From assembly GCF_030435805.1 (NCBI RefSeq), contig NC_081298.1, forward strand, positions 26,524,501 through 26,588,500: a stretch of DNA of 64,000 bases, given 5' to 3'. The stretch is from Mustela lutreola. Taxonomy: Eukaryota; Chordata; Mammalia; Carnivora; Mustelidae. Made by a program: the position numbers and the translations under genes. The notes under the pieces are model-generated. The model was given only the letters and a program-made list of their open reading frames with translations. It had not been told where the DNA came from and did not search any database. Of the stretch, positions 52,801 to 63,130 are shown piece by piece (the first letter of the stretch is position 1; each line of letters starts with the position of its first letter).

Positions 52801-55800
52801 AAAAATAGAAAGAACTTGCCGTATGTTGAAATTAAAACTTGCTAAACTGACACAAGGCCCCGAAGAGCCTAAGTGACTCATAATTTGTTCATGGGTCCAA
52901 TGTTTACTGTTTGTCTCCCCCCCCCCCCGCAAATTGTAGAAGGTCATGATATCTTGCCCAGCTCCTTTTCCTTTCCTTGCAGTACAGTTGGATTAAGTTG
53001 GAACAATTTATTGCCTTTTTTTTTTTTTTAAAGATTTTATTTATTTATTTGTCAGAGAGAGAGAGAGCACAGACAGAGTGGCAGGCAGAGTCAGAGGGAG
53101 AGGCAGGCTCCCCGCGGGGCAAAGAGCCCGATGTGGGACTCGATCCCAGGACGCTGGGATCATGACCTGAGCCGAAGGCAGCTGCTTAACCAACTGAGCC
53201 ACCCAGGCGTCCCAATTTATTATTGCCTTTTGATGTCAGGAATCAAACTCTCGCTCTTGAACTCAGTGGTTGGGGATGCGTATATTCTTCTGCAAAACAC
53301 CTGTTCTCATGTGGTGATGAAAAGAATTGCGCGAAGAAGCTGAAGAACTTGAAATCAAGCTAGATGGGCTTACTAGCCCTGGAGATAGGTTTTATATGAT
53401 GGCAATTTCTAGGGAAACAGTCTGGAGGGCACTGGAGAAGTTCAGGGCAGCACCCGAGTTTTCCACGTGCTCCTTTGTGAAGTCATCAGAGCGCTGACAG
53501 TGTCACTAAAAATACTACCATAGTCTTTTGACAATTCTAGGAGTTGCAGAAAGCCATTGTCCATCATCAGCTTGGATTAGACATCATCTTGCCATGTGAA
53601 GGAGACACATGTGGAATTGTTGGTAATGTCTGCTACACTCATATTTCCCAGAAAGCTTTCTTTCTTTCTTTCTTTCTTTTTTTGTTTAACTATTTATTTA
53701 TTTATTTGATAGACAGAGATCACGAGTAGGCAGAGAGGCAGGCAGAGAGAGAGGAAGGGAAGCAGGCTCCCCGCAGAGCAGAGAGCCTCATGCAGAGCTC
53801 GATCTTAGGACCCTGGGATCATGACCTGAGCTGAAGGCAGAGGCTTTAACCCACTGAGTCACCCAGATGCCCCGCCAGAAAGCGTTCTGATGTGTGCGTG
53901 TGTGAGTGAAGGCATCCACGTAAGCAACCAAAGCCTTTGTTGAGTGAACCATATAGTCTGACTTCTAAGACTCATGAGTTTCTTTCCGGTGGCTTTTCCT
54001 GGATATTCCCAACAGGACTCTGGTCCCGGGTGCACACTTTTGTTAGTGATGCTTTTTCTCCTGATAGGAATAGCACTCATTGGGGCGCCTGGATGGCTCA
54101 ATGGATTAAGCCTCTGCCTTCACTTCAGGTCATGATCCCACGGTCCTGGGATTGAGCCCTGCATTGGGCTCCATGGAGAGCCTGCTTCCTCCTCTTTCTC
54201 TGCCTGCTCTCTGCCTACTTGTGATCTCTCTCTCTCTCTCTGTCAAATAAATAAATAAATAAAATCTTTAAAAAAAAGGAATATTACTCATTAAGTGTGC
54301 CCTATCATGTCTAATCAAGGTCACTTTGAATAGGAAGTATTAATATGAATTCATGAGATATTTTATATGTATTCAATGTGTTGATTTTCCCACCCAGTTC
54401 TGTCTACTGAAAAGACATGGAATGAAAGACTAATTTAGTAGGATTGAATATCTTTAGCATCTAGATCACGGTTCTGAAGTACCACTTCCCTATTTAGAAA
54501 AACAACAACAACAACAACAAAAACCCCAGAGCTTCTTGAAGAAATGAGGATTTCAAGACCTCGGGCAGGAATTGTACAAGATGAGCCTAGAATGTCTTGT
54601 CACCCCAGGTAACCAGCTACAAACCAGTGAAACTGCTTTTGTCACTTAACAAAAGGACAAAGTCTCAAGTCACATCTTTCAGAAATTTTGTGTTTGAAAT
54701 CATAGGGGCAGGACTGGAACATCACATTCTTTCCTGAGGAGCCATTCTCTCAAAACAGAAAAGTATCCTTGATTTCAGAGCCAAGAGCAGATTGTCCGAG
54801 AAGGGATTTTGGGATACAAAATTCCACATCTCTCTTCATTTTGTACTTTCCATGGAAATGAAACCCTGAATCCGTTTCTCAGTCTTGGCCTGGTGTTAAA
54901 CCCTTGTCACATGAAGTCTATTAAACACTACTTCACAGAGAAAGACAAATGCCGTATGATTTCACTCATATGTGGAATTTAGGAAACAAGACAGATGAAC
55001 ATAGGGGAAAGAGAAAAAGAAGAGAGAGGGGAGCAAATCATAAGAGACTTTTGGCTATGGAAGACACACAGAGTTGCTGGACGGGCTTTTCGGGGGGGAA
55101 TGGGCTAACTGGGTGATGAGCATTAAGGAGGGCTTAAGTGGTGGCTTAAGGAGTGGCTTAAGTGGCTTAAGTGGTGAGCACTGGGTGTTGTATGTAAGTG
55201 ATGAATCACTAAATTCTACTCCTGTAGCCAATATTACACTGTAAGTTAACTACAGTTTAAATAAAAACTTGAAACAAAACAAAACACATAACTTCGTTTA
55301 CATTTTACCCAAACTCCGTCCCTCTCTTTAATCCTATAAAAACCTTATTTATTCCGTCTTTTGTCCCACAGTTCCTTTATTGTGTATTTTCCTTTGCTGT
55401 GCCAAGTTAATATGTCTAACTACATCGGACTGCAAATGTGTTTCTTGTGGTGTCTCTAAGCTGGGTTTTCTCACAAGGAAACTATCACAAACCAGCAGGG
55501 ATATATGTAATAAGGCTACCACAAGTCAAAGATGGGACAACTTGACTTTCTGCAGCAATAAAGATTGCAATGAATAAAAATTCATCAAAGATATTAAAAA
55601 CGATTTTGTCACATTTGGGGGAAGCTTCAGCCAGCTGAACGGGAGGGGCGGATAGTGAGGCCAGAGGTAGGGTGGGGGATGGGCAAGTCTGAACATGACC
55701 CGAACCCGGTTAGTCTTCCCATGGCCCCCTCATCTGGTAGACAAGGCCCCTCCAGACCTGGACCTTGAATGTTTCCTCAGTTTCCCCCTCACCATGCCCC

Positions 55801-56589
55801 TTGCCCCAGTGGTGTGCCAGTTTTCTGAAGGCCCCATGCTCTCTTCCACAGCTGGATCTTTCTTTGCTTAAGCTGATTTCTGTCTGGGCCACCTTTCCTG
55901 CTTCCTTCTCTTCTCCGTCCCCTTCTAATCTCAGCATACTTTTCAGGACTCAGGGTATCCCGTCAGGAGGACTCTCCTGGCCCTCAGACCGGGCTGGTCC
56001 CTCCCATGTGCACCTCAGATCCCTAGACCCCCTCTGTCAGAGCTCATGCCATCCTGGGTCGTAAATGTCCTTCGTTGTCTCCCCCAGGGCCATTGTCATT
56101 TATCTCTGTGGCCCTAGGCTCCCACACAGGGTCTGGCACAGAGGCAGCAACAGTGTATGTGAGTTTTTCTCTCTGGTTGAGGTGGTTGTGATCTTTACAA
56201 AGCCGAGAACATTCTGGGGACTATTGCTAAAAGGTCCGCGGTTGCCCTCTTCTTCCTGCTTCTCCCGCGCACCCCTTCCATTCTTTCTCAGGTGCAAGAC
56301 CCTGCACCTGTTTCCTGAGAGAGCACAGATGGATGGCACGGCTGGGCCAGAAGCTCTAGGTGTCGTGGTTGGCACCTAAGCTCTGCACCTGCTGTGGGCG
56401 AGGGCGCCTCCTCTCCGTGCTTCCAAAAGGCGAGCTCCCGAAACTGGGCAGCCCATCCTCCCGGGCCTGAGGATTCCTCGACCAGGTCTCAGTCTGCACA
56501 CCCTGCCCCTCCCCAAGGGGGTCGAGGTTACCTGGCGTGAGCTGGGACAAGAGCAGCAGAACGGCCAGAGTCAGCAACAGGAGCTTCAT
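49089..56589 (-). CDS. DEFB123: DEFB123, beta-defensin 123 (complete, two exons)
   Basis: Secreted beta-defensin; the human peptide is reported to bind and neutralise lipopolysaccharide, and this cluster is active in the male reproductive tract. The product has 67 residues, the human length. Exon 1 (56589-56532) gives the signal peptide MKLLLLTLAVLLLLSQLTP. Exon 2 (49234-49089) gives the mature peptide, beginning GGTQKCWNLHGRCRQKC and ending QPREKLWPF. Cysteines are spaced C-x6-C-x3-C-x9-C-x5-CC, exactly as in DEFB124. Phase-1 splice: GCCAG before GTAACC, then GTGTCAG before GCGGC. The 7.3 kb intron is full of SINEs and L1, MER5A and LTR fragments plus unexplained coding-like sequence. No disabling change is seen. 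Confidence 0.96.
49404..49529 (-). mobile_element. Short-type CanSINE in L1
   Basis: Reverse: tgtaatctccacactcaatgtgaggctcaaacc...gaccccgagatcaag...gccaggtacct. Confidence 0.85.
49848..49885. repeat. (TTTA)n microsatellite
   Basis: Nine or so perfect ttta/attt units. Confidence 0.95.
50150..50700. other. DEFB123 intron, unclassified
   Basis: No exon or family was recognised. Confidence 0.4.
50703..50925 (+). mobile_element. MER5A DNA transposon (hAT-Charlie)
   Basis: 'caggggttctcagctggggtgattttgctcccgaggggatg', 'gtagaggccaaggattcc', 'acagccacaacaaaggactatctagcccaaagtgcc' match MER5A through most of its length. Confidence 0.88.
51038..51226 (+). mobile_element. CanSINE
   Basis: Sense SINE gagtgcctgggtggctcagtggg ... 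caaataaataaataaaatctttaaaaaa. Flanked by attatttctct. Confidence 0.92.
51250..51445 (-). mobile_element. CanSINE next to a sense copy
   Basis: Reverse SINE flanked by tatttctctctatttt (about 51230 and 51446). It inserted in the right-hand target repeat of the sense copy. Confidence 0.92.
51545..51750 (-). mobile_element. CanSINE with (TTTC)n tail
   Basis: Reverse SINE, head ending gcgccca. Weak flanks accagtttctt / accagttccta. Confidence 0.9.
51886..52072 (-). mobile_element. CanSINE, old type
   Basis: Reverse, body gagagaaagagagacagaaataacg, head ending ggcaacccc. Confidence 0.85.
52289..52399 (-). mobile_element. Short-type CanSINE
   Basis: Reverse: taagtaatctctacacctaacatggggcttgaaccc...gccagctgctgcccc. 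Confidence 0.85.
53022..53213 (-). mobile_element. CanSINE
   Basis: Reverse SINE of the gagcacagacagagtggcag type, head ending gcgtccc. Flanks aatttattgcctttt / aatttattattgcctttt. Confidence 0.92.
53667..53873 (-). mobile_element. CanSINE with (TTTC)n tail
   Basis: Reverse SINE, head ending gatgcccc. Flanks cagaaagctttct / cagaaagcgttct. Confidence 0.92.
54082..54278 (+). mobile_element. CanSINE
   Basis: Sense SINE ggggcgcctggatggctcaatgg ... caaataaataaataaataaaatctttaaaa. Flanks ggaatagcactcatt / ggaatattactcatt. Confidence 0.93.
54940..55275 (+). mobile_element. Carnivore L1 3' end
   Basis: 'atgccgtatgatttcactcatatgtggaatttaggaaac' through 'gagcactgggtgttgtatgtaagtgatgaatcactaaattctactcctg' to an A-rich tail. 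Contains a small (ggcttaagtggt)n expansion at about 55128-55172. Confidence 0.9.
55290..55590 (+). other. Small cysteine-rich reading frame with TATA-like and AATAAA motifs
   Basis: A 65-codon frame at 55380-55577 contains nine cysteines (CKCVSC..., ending TFCSNKDCNE). A TATAAAAA lies at 55335-55342, a possible acceptor (tttgtcccacag) just before, and AATAAA at 55557-55562. The ending resembles a Ly6-type CN terminus, but the motif layout would also fit an old LTR. No homologue was recognised. Confidence 0.25.
55790..56150 (+). mobile_element. L2 LINE fragment
   Basis: 'gctgatttctgtctgggccacctttcctgcttcc' and 'atctctgtggccctaggctcccacacagggtctggcacagaggcagcaac' resemble the L2 3' half in sense orientation. 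Confidence 0.6.
56532..56589 (-). CDS. DEFB123: DEFB123 exon 1 (signal peptide)
   Basis: 58 bases, 19 codons plus one base, identical in layout to DEFB124 exon 1. The MKLLLL start is typical of this defensin subfamily. Confidence 0.95.
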
Positions 56590-57130
56590 GGCTGGAAGTG
56601 GCCCAAGGTGAGGCTGCAAGTCCGAGGGGATGGCAAAACGAATGGGGCAGGGCTCCGGTCTCTGGCTGGAGGTCCCTTTGTTCAGCGGGACCTATGTCAC
56701 CCGAACGTGCCCTCAACCGCCCACGGCTTCAGCCCCCGCGCTCCCGGAGCCCAGGGTCTGCAGCCACACACTTTGAGCTGGCACGCCTCCTGCGGTCATT
56801 TGGTCAGTGGGGGTGGAGTGGACTAGGAGGGGGCGGGCAGGGGGGCTGGCAACCGCGTCCAAGGTCCTTCCACCGGCTCTATACCTCCTGCACGGAAGGA
56901 CCGCCAGGGGGCGCCACGCACGCGGAACGCAGAGGGACTGGGGAGACCTCGCCCAGAGGGTGAGGGCACCTGCAGGTGAGCCCACCTGGAGTCCCAGGCA
57001 GAAGAAGTCGGCCCTGAGGCTTACGTTGGGGTTGAGAGTGAGAAACATGATGTGACCGGAGGGAAACCGGGAGAACGGTGAGAGATGAAGCTCCCAGCAC
57101 CAGCCTGGCGGTGCCCTCCGCCATCCGAGG
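56590..57130 (-). promoter_or_regulatory. DEFB123: GC-rich region upstream of DEFB123
   Basis: Moderately CG-rich sequence directly 5' of DEFB123 exon 1. No clear TATA box. Long frames on both strands here reflect base composition. Promoter role inferred from position. Confidence 0.4.
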
Positions 57131-57540
57131 GCCAACCGCGCCGTGTGCCTTTTACCCTTGGGGGCAGGTCTTCTGGACCCGGGGCGGAGCCCTTCCCCAG
57201 AGATCCAGGAATCAGCTGTTGGGGTCCCTCCTCTGAACTCCCAGGTCCGGAAAGTCCCTTTGTCTCCCTTTCTTTCTGTAGTCACTCTCCTGTTTTCAGG
57301 GTTTCTTGTTCTTTCAGTGTTCCAACAACGTGTGACCAATTCCTGGAGTTAAACATCCTGTTGCCTTCCATTTCCTGACTAGATGCTACCCTCACTGGCG
57401 TCAAGGGTACAAAATCATATATAGGGTTTACAAGACAAAATGACTCCAAAACTATTTCCGTAGGGGCAACAGAATGAGGAGGTTGAAGACTGAAAAATAG
57501 AAATAATGAGGTCAGGAAGTATAAACAACTTTTTTTTTTT

Positions 57541-57767
57541 TTTTTAAAGATTATTTATTTTAGAGAGTGAGCTAGCGAGTGTGCTGGGGAGGGGCTGAGG
57601 GAGAGAGAGACAGTCCCAAGCAGACTCCTGGCTGAGTGCAGAGTCCAGTGTGGGACTGGATGACATGGGACATGATCCCAGAACCCCCATATCAGGACCA
57701 GAGGTCGCCACCTGAACGGAAACCAAGAGTTGGTGGCCCAACCAACTGTGTCACCCAGAACCCTCCA
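57541..57767 (-). mobile_element. CanSINE, diverged
   Basis: Reverse, tail poly-T, body gagagtgagctagcgagtgtg, head decayed to gtcacccagaaccc. Confidence 0.8.
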
Positions 57768-57983
57768 AACAACTCCTTCTGAAACCTTGATGATGAAGAG
57801 GAGTCAGTGGGGAGAAAGGGACACAGTGCCTACAGGCTAGAAACCAGCCACTATCGTGTTCACTTCCGTTAAGGAGGCTCATCTCTTTAAACAGTGTGTT
57901 CCTTGAGGTTCGATCTGGGAAGGAGCAGAACCATTATCAGTATTAGGGACCAAGGAATTTATTATAAGAATTAAACTTTATTC

Positions 57984-58169
57984 AGAGTTTATTTATTTAC
58001 TTGATGGACAGAGATTATAAGTAGGCAGAGAGGCAGGCAGAGAGAGAGAGAGAGGGAAGCAGGCTCCCTGCCTAGCAGTGACCCCGATGTGGGGCTCGAT
58101 CCCAGGACCCTGAGATAATGACCTGAGCCAAAGGCAGAGACTTAACCCACTGAGACACTCAGGCGTCCC
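57984..58169 (-). mobile_element. CanSINE with target duplication
   Basis: Reverse SINE. Flanks agaattaaactttattca at about 57967 and agaattaaactctattca at 58170; head ending gcgtccc. Confidence 0.92.
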
Positions 58170-58382
58170 AGAATTAAACTCTATTCAATTGCAGAAGGAG
58201 CTGGGAAAGTGAAGATCTGTTCAGGATGGTAGTGGGGTCCCCAAGGGAGCTGGTGTAGAAGTCTGAAAGACAATGGACAAAAATACGAATAGACAATTCC
58301 CCAAAAAGAATTAAAAGACTTGTGAACATGTGAAAAGATGTTCAATATTATTCAGAATAAGAATTTTAAAAAGCTGTCTATT

Positions 58383-58770
58383 GTGGATTGAATTGCACAC
58401 ACCCCCTGCCCCCGCCCCAGCCCCCAAAAGAGATTTTCAAATCCCAACCCTAAGCACCTGTGAATTGTGACTTATCAGGAAATAAGGTCTTTGCAGATGT
58501 AATTGCGTTAAAGTGAAGTTGTACTGGATCGGACTGGGCGGGGAAAGGAGGAAAATTTGGACAGAGACCCTCAGGGAGAAGCCATGTGACAATGGAAGCA
58601 GAGACTGGGGTGACACATATGTAGGCCAGGGGACACTAGGCAACCGTCAGAAGCTAGGAGAGAAGCACAGAACAGATTTTTCCCTTGGAGCCCCCAAGGA
58701 GGAAGTGATTCTGCCAACACTGGTTTTGAACTTCTAGTCTCCAGAAGTGTGAAAGAAGAAAATTCTGCTC
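58383..58770 (+). mobile_element. MaLR-type (MLT1-like) LTR fossil
   Basis: 'ttgtggattgaattgcacacacccc', 'aaataaggtctttgcagatgtaattgcg', 'ggagaagccatgtgacaatggaagcagagactggggtgac', 'ttgaacttctagtctccagaa' match a mammal-wide MaLR LTR in order. Solitary and decayed; likely over 80 million years old. Confidence 0.8.
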
Positions 58771-58822
58771 TCTCTTTCTCTGAAATAAATAAATACTCTT
58801 TAAAAGGGGGGAGAAAAAAGGG

Positions 58823-59022
58823 AGGGGCACCTTGCAGAAAAAAAAGAGGGTGGCTCAGTCAGTTAAGTGTCTGCCTTTGGCTCAGGTCATGATCCCGGGG
58901 TCCTGGGATTGAGCCCCAAAATGGGGCTCCCAGCTCAGTGGAGAGTCTGCTTCTCCTTCTCTTTCTGCCCTTTCTCCACTCATGCTCTCTCTCTTTCAAA
59001 TATATAAATTAAACATCTTAGA
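58823..59022 (+). mobile_element. CanSINE with altered head
   Basis: gaggggcacct, then an A-rich interruption, then agggtggctcagtcagttaagtgtctgcc ... ctttcaaatatataaattaaacatctta. Confidence 0.8.
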
Positions 59023-59261
59023 AAACAAATTTTATTCTTTTAAGTAACCCAGGTTGTGGTCCTTTGCAGTGGCAGTTCTGGGAGACAGATACATCATCAT
59101 GTCAAGTTTATTATTACTAAGACATTAATGTATCTTTAGGTGTTTATGACAATGAACAAGGAACATTGTTGTTTCTGCCCAAATGGAAACATCTGTGCCC
59201 TTGTTCCTTCTTTTCTAAAGAAAAAAAAATGTGCTACAGGTCATTTAGGCATGCAAACTTT

Positions 59262-59280
59262 CTCTCTCTCTCTCTCTCTC
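59262..59280. repeat. (TC)n microsatellite
   Basis: Pure tc run just beyond the poly-T end of the SUMO2 pseudogene. Confidence 0.9.
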
Positions 59281-60200
59281 TTTTTTTTAGCAAGAAGTTT
59301 GTTTAAACAACAGGATGCTTGACTTGAAGGGAAAATGATCTAGGATTCATTTCTTTTAGAGTAATTCATCCATGCTTAAAGACATTGCCTTACATATAAC
59401 AGCTATGTGCAAAAAAGTTATAACATTGTCCTTGGTTTTATAATGATAAATGAAAACCATTAAAATTCTCCAATTGAACAAGGTATGCAAGGATTTTTAT
59501 GTTGCTCTTTTTTTGTTGTTGTTGTTATACAGTGAGAGAAAAATAACTTACCAGAATAAAAAGATAAGAGCTGAATGAACATGCCACGAATAGAGAGAGG
59601 GGGTATTTTCACAGATGCAAAATACAGACAGAAAATACCCTATATTATGGGGTACTTTCCCGATCCCTTCTCTATTTGATGTCGATTAAAACACACCCTT
59701 GGCCATTTAGTTTAAGAAAATGCAATATGCTTGTGCATGTACATAGTCACCTCATGTACAATAAAGGAATGGGGAAGGGGACAATAAAAGAATCAAGAAA
59801 ATGATACTAAGTCAGGATGTGGTGGAACCAAATCGCAGTTCTCTCATGGAGAATGTCTTCCTGGTCTGGAAGAACAGAGTTGAGTCTTCGAGTAAAATAG
59901 CAGGTTCCCTTCTTAGTAGACACCTGTCTGCTGCTGGAATACATCAGTTGTATCTTCATCCTCTGTTTCCAGCTGCGCATGGGTCTGCTTCATTGATTGG
60001 CTGCCCATCAAATTGGAACCTGATCTGCTGCATAGACAAACCCTGTCGTTGACAATGGGCTTTCACGAGTTTACTGAGTGGTGTAGCCTCTTAATCTTAA
60101 ACTGCACCGTGAACCATCCTGCCTCACCACCGTCAAGTTAGTAGGACCGTTGTTTCTCAGTCTTGACTCCTTCTCTGGGCTTTTCGATGGTCATGGTGAG
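59281..60200 (-). pseudogene. SUMO2P: SUMO2 processed pseudogene
   Basis: An intronless, diverged copy of SUMO2 mRNA (small ubiquitin-like modifier 2). The ATG is at 60194 and the stop at 59915-59913, about 282 bases against 288 for the gene. The start reads EKPREGVKTE. Out of frame relative to each other come VQFKIKR, then [20 protein letters not shown], then DVFQQQTG. Frameshifts lie after about codon 13 and again before the TPLSK region. The C-terminal di-glycine needed for conjugation is reduced to one glycine (QQQTGVY). The 3'UTR is kept (ggttccaccacatcctgac, ccattcctttattgtac) down to a poly-A remnant, seen as poly-T at 59281-59288. Not functional as SUMO. Confidence 0.88.
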
Positions 60201-60214
60201 TGCCAGAGTCTCAG

Positions 60215-61650
60215 GTGTCACTTGACCAAAGAGGTGTCCCAAGTCCTCCCTGAGCGAGCACCCAAGCAGCACCAGAAGCGGGGGTTGGGGGGTTGGGGAG
60301 TGTGGGGAGAGTGCATGCGCGTTGGAGGCATGCAAGCTTTTAGTGTATTCACTTGCTTTCTTTGGGACGTTGAACTGACCTCTGAACACATGAAAAAGAA
60401 AGAAAAAAAAAAAAAAAGAAGGATCGCATTTTCTAGCCCATCTGCCCCCATCTCCAACTCCAGCCAAGGAAGTTGTTGAAAAAGAGGACATTTCTGTTTC
60501 ATCTTTCAAGTCTTGAATAAATATGGAAATGAGAGGTGCTAAGGGTTAATGTTGGGAAATGCTCCAAGTGGGACCTCGGCACGCTTTGGGCTGCACAGAA
60601 GCCTCTAGGGCTGAATGCCACTGTGGTCTGGACAGCTCCAAGATTCCACGAAGCCGACTGCGAGAAGAGATCGTGGGTAGCTGTTGGTAGTGGTAATGAG
60701 GGGCTGTTTATAGATTTTCCAGAAAGATACTCAGGCTGGGGTGCCTCCCTTAAAACATTTGCCTGGGTCTCCAACACCACCTTGTTGGGGATGCCGGTGT
60801 TGTCAGAGGCAGCATCTGCCGGCGACCACAGGTGCACTGTGGGAGGAGCCTGGTAGCCCATGGGGCACCTTAAGGTGATGAAGAAACCACAAGTGTCAGG
60901 GGCAGGCAACCTGGTCTTTACACAAACACGGGAGCGCCAGCCTCGCTGGACTCCTCAAAATACGACCACTCTTCCCGTTCAGGGTACTGTTGATGACCCG
61001 TACTGTTTGTTCCAGACATTGCATTCCAGGCAAAAGTGAAAAGACAAGACCTCTGTTGGCAAAAACATGACGTTCAGCAGCATTCCATTCGCCCTGATTT
61101 TCAGCATCCAGAGAACAACGGAGTATGAGGACTGGCTTGATCCCTACAACCCAGCTCTTCCAATCTGCTCATCGGTGAGACTGAAGCCCGGAGAGGGAAC
61201 CAGTGTCCCTCCCTGGGTCCCACTGCCGGTGAGCCAGCACTGGGAACTGAATATTTTCACTTCTCTCTCCCCCTCAATGCCCAAATCCTCCCTGACACAG
61301 AGCAGGGGATGGTGGGGCCACTTAGAGAGGAAAAAAATTTGATAGACATGTTCCTCCCAAGGTCTGAATGAATGTCTTTCCTTCTCTGCTCTTTTGCTCC
61401 CAAATTGGAAAACTACATCTGAAAAAAGGAGCTTACTTCATGTACATTCCAGCCGTGGTAATGGTGGAATTCTAGACTGGATAATGCAGGACTCTGGGGC
61501 CGTAGTAAATAAAGACTGTGTATGAGTGGAGTCTTGGAGGGTTTTAAGTTGAGTTATAAAGAGGGCTGACATATATTAAAACAATCCTTCTGGATGTTGT
61601 GGGATTTCTCCTTGCTGGTCTCTAAAAGGTGAAAGAGGATAGAGGGGGGC
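60215..61650. other. Unique sequence beyond the SUMO2 pseudogene
   Basis: A minus-strand frame at 60499-60909 (containing YQAPPTVHLWSPADAASDN) matches no family I know. An A-run sits at 60397-60417. No defensin exon is seen. Probably non-coding. Confidence 0.4.
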
Positions 61651-62024
61651 GTGTCAGCTCTGGGGTGTTGGTCCCACTGTGGGTGTGAGGTCAGGGTGAT
61701 GACTGAGAGCTCTGAGGGACGCAGGCTGTTCCAGGACGGAGCACAACCTGGGAAACTGAGGCAGGTATAAATGGCGTGTGTTCCAGTTGATTAGAAGGAA
61801 CTGAGAGTCCAGACCTCTCCTCCTTGGCTTGTCACTTCGTCCGACCAGAGACTGGTCTCTGAGCCTGAAGTGACGAAGCCCTTTTTTGCCAACTTTGGCT
61901 GTCCTGGTGCTCTTGTCCCAGGTCATTTCAGGTAACCCAGAGCTCTTCAGGGGAGGGATAGGGTAGAGAGTGGATCTCAGCCAGGGCACTCCGACGCCTG
62001 GGAGGAAGGGCTGGGGGGGTGGCA

Positions 62025-62260
62025 ACGTGAAACACCGCTCATCTGGGAAAGAGGGAAGAGCCCCCAAATCCCGGGAGAGATCCTGCCCTACCATTTGTCA
62101 GCTCTGGGACATCCTCAGCAAACGATTTGGTTCCTCTGAATTTCAATGTCTCATTCTTTGGTTTAGAATAATAAATCAGGTTGAGGGCTCAACATGGAAC
62201 AGTCTGAAATTTGATGCAACAAATGTAACCTCTTTATTTTCTAAGCCCTGATAAGAGGAG
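62025..62260 (+). repeat. Diverged local duplication, copy A
   Basis: 'tgaaacaccgctcatctgggaaagagggaag', 'ccaaatcccgggagagatcctgccctaccatttgt', 'atcaggttgagggctcaacatgg', 'gatgcaacaaatgtaacctctttattttcta' reappear in order in copy B at 62733-63130. Confidence 0.8.
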
Positions 62261-62732
62261 AGCTGGCACCCAGCCTTACGCGCCAAGGGTAAATTCCAGA
62301 TTTTTCTGTCAGCCCCCACCCCCCCAAGACCTCCTCTCTTTGGTCAGCTCCAGGGGTCAGGGAAGGAGGTCTGGTGTGTGAGGAGAGTGGGGGAGGACAG
62401 AGAAAGCAAGAAACAAGGGAGGCAATAGCGACCTTTTCTCACACTAGTCCCTGAAATCACTTGGCTTTCACACCATTCATAGCTGCCTTAGGGAAGGCAG
62501 GATCTCACAACCACCATTGCCTGTCTGTGCCAGACCCTGTACCATAGCCTTGGAAAGGTTTTAAGTAGCGAAGAGTCCTTGTCAAACTCGCCCAGCCCAG
62601 GGTGCTAGCACCACGTCCTCTTTCCCGTCTGACAGAAGCTTCTACTCTTGCCACCCCCGGCATCACTCCAATCTTTCCACAGGGTCAGGGTCTGAATGGA
62701 CGGCTTGTGTTTGCTCATGGTAGACACATGCA

Positions 62733-63130
62733 TGAAACACCACTCACGTGGGGAAGAGGGAAGCACCTCCAAATCCCGAGTTAGACCTTGCTCCACCATT
62801 TATTAATTCTGTTCTAATTTACTCATTTCTTTTTTCCTTTTCTCTTTTAGAGAAAGGGAAAGTCAGGGTGGGGGATGGGCAGAGGATGAGAGAGAGAGAG
62901 AGAGAGACTCTTAAACAGACTCCACGCCCAGCACGGAGCCAGACACAAGGCTCAGTCTCACAACCCCGAGATCATGACCTGAGCTGAAATCAAGTGTCTG
63001 ATGCTTAACTGACTGAGCCACCCAGGTGTCCCCAATTTACTCATTTCCTAATTTGAAATCCTATATTAGGTTGAGGGGTCAAGACTGAAATTCTGCTGTG
63101 CAACAAATGTAGCTTCTCTATTTTCTAGAA
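62733..63130 (+). repeat. Diverged local duplication, copy B (split by a SINE)
   Basis: 'tgaaacaccactcacgtggggaagagggaag', 'ccaaatcccgagttagaccttgctccaccattt', then after the SINE 'attaggttgaggggtcaagactg', 'gcaacaaatgtagcttctctattttcta'. Confidence 0.8.
62832..63034 (-). mobile_element. CanSINE inside duplication copy B
   Basis: Reverse SINE with decayed tail and head ending gtgtcccc. Flanks aatttactcatttctt / aatttactcatttcct. Confidence 0.88.

Larger units (their letters stand above)
52190..53650 (+). pseudogene. Unidentified coding-like block, interrupted by SINEs
   Basis: Several plus-strand stretches read like old coding sequence. One at about 53330-53480 includes REEAEELEIKLDGLTSPGD. 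One at about 52560-52690 includes VCPFCGGPEAFPCQKATVFP. One at about 53546-53625 includes KAIVHHQLGLDIILPCEGD. They lie in one orientation inside the DEFB123 intron, with SINEs at 52289-52399 and 53019-53213. I do not recognise the parent. It could be a retroposed host gene or a fossil mobile element, and it is not intact. Confidence 0.3.

Noticed and set aside
56713-57339. 208-codon minus-strand frame upstream of DEFB123
   Set aside because: GC-rich promoter-type sequence, overlapping equally long frames on the other strand; no recognised domain.
60499-60909. 136-codon minus-strand frame
   Set aside because: No family recognised and no upstream exon signals. Left as unexplained sequence rather than called a gene.
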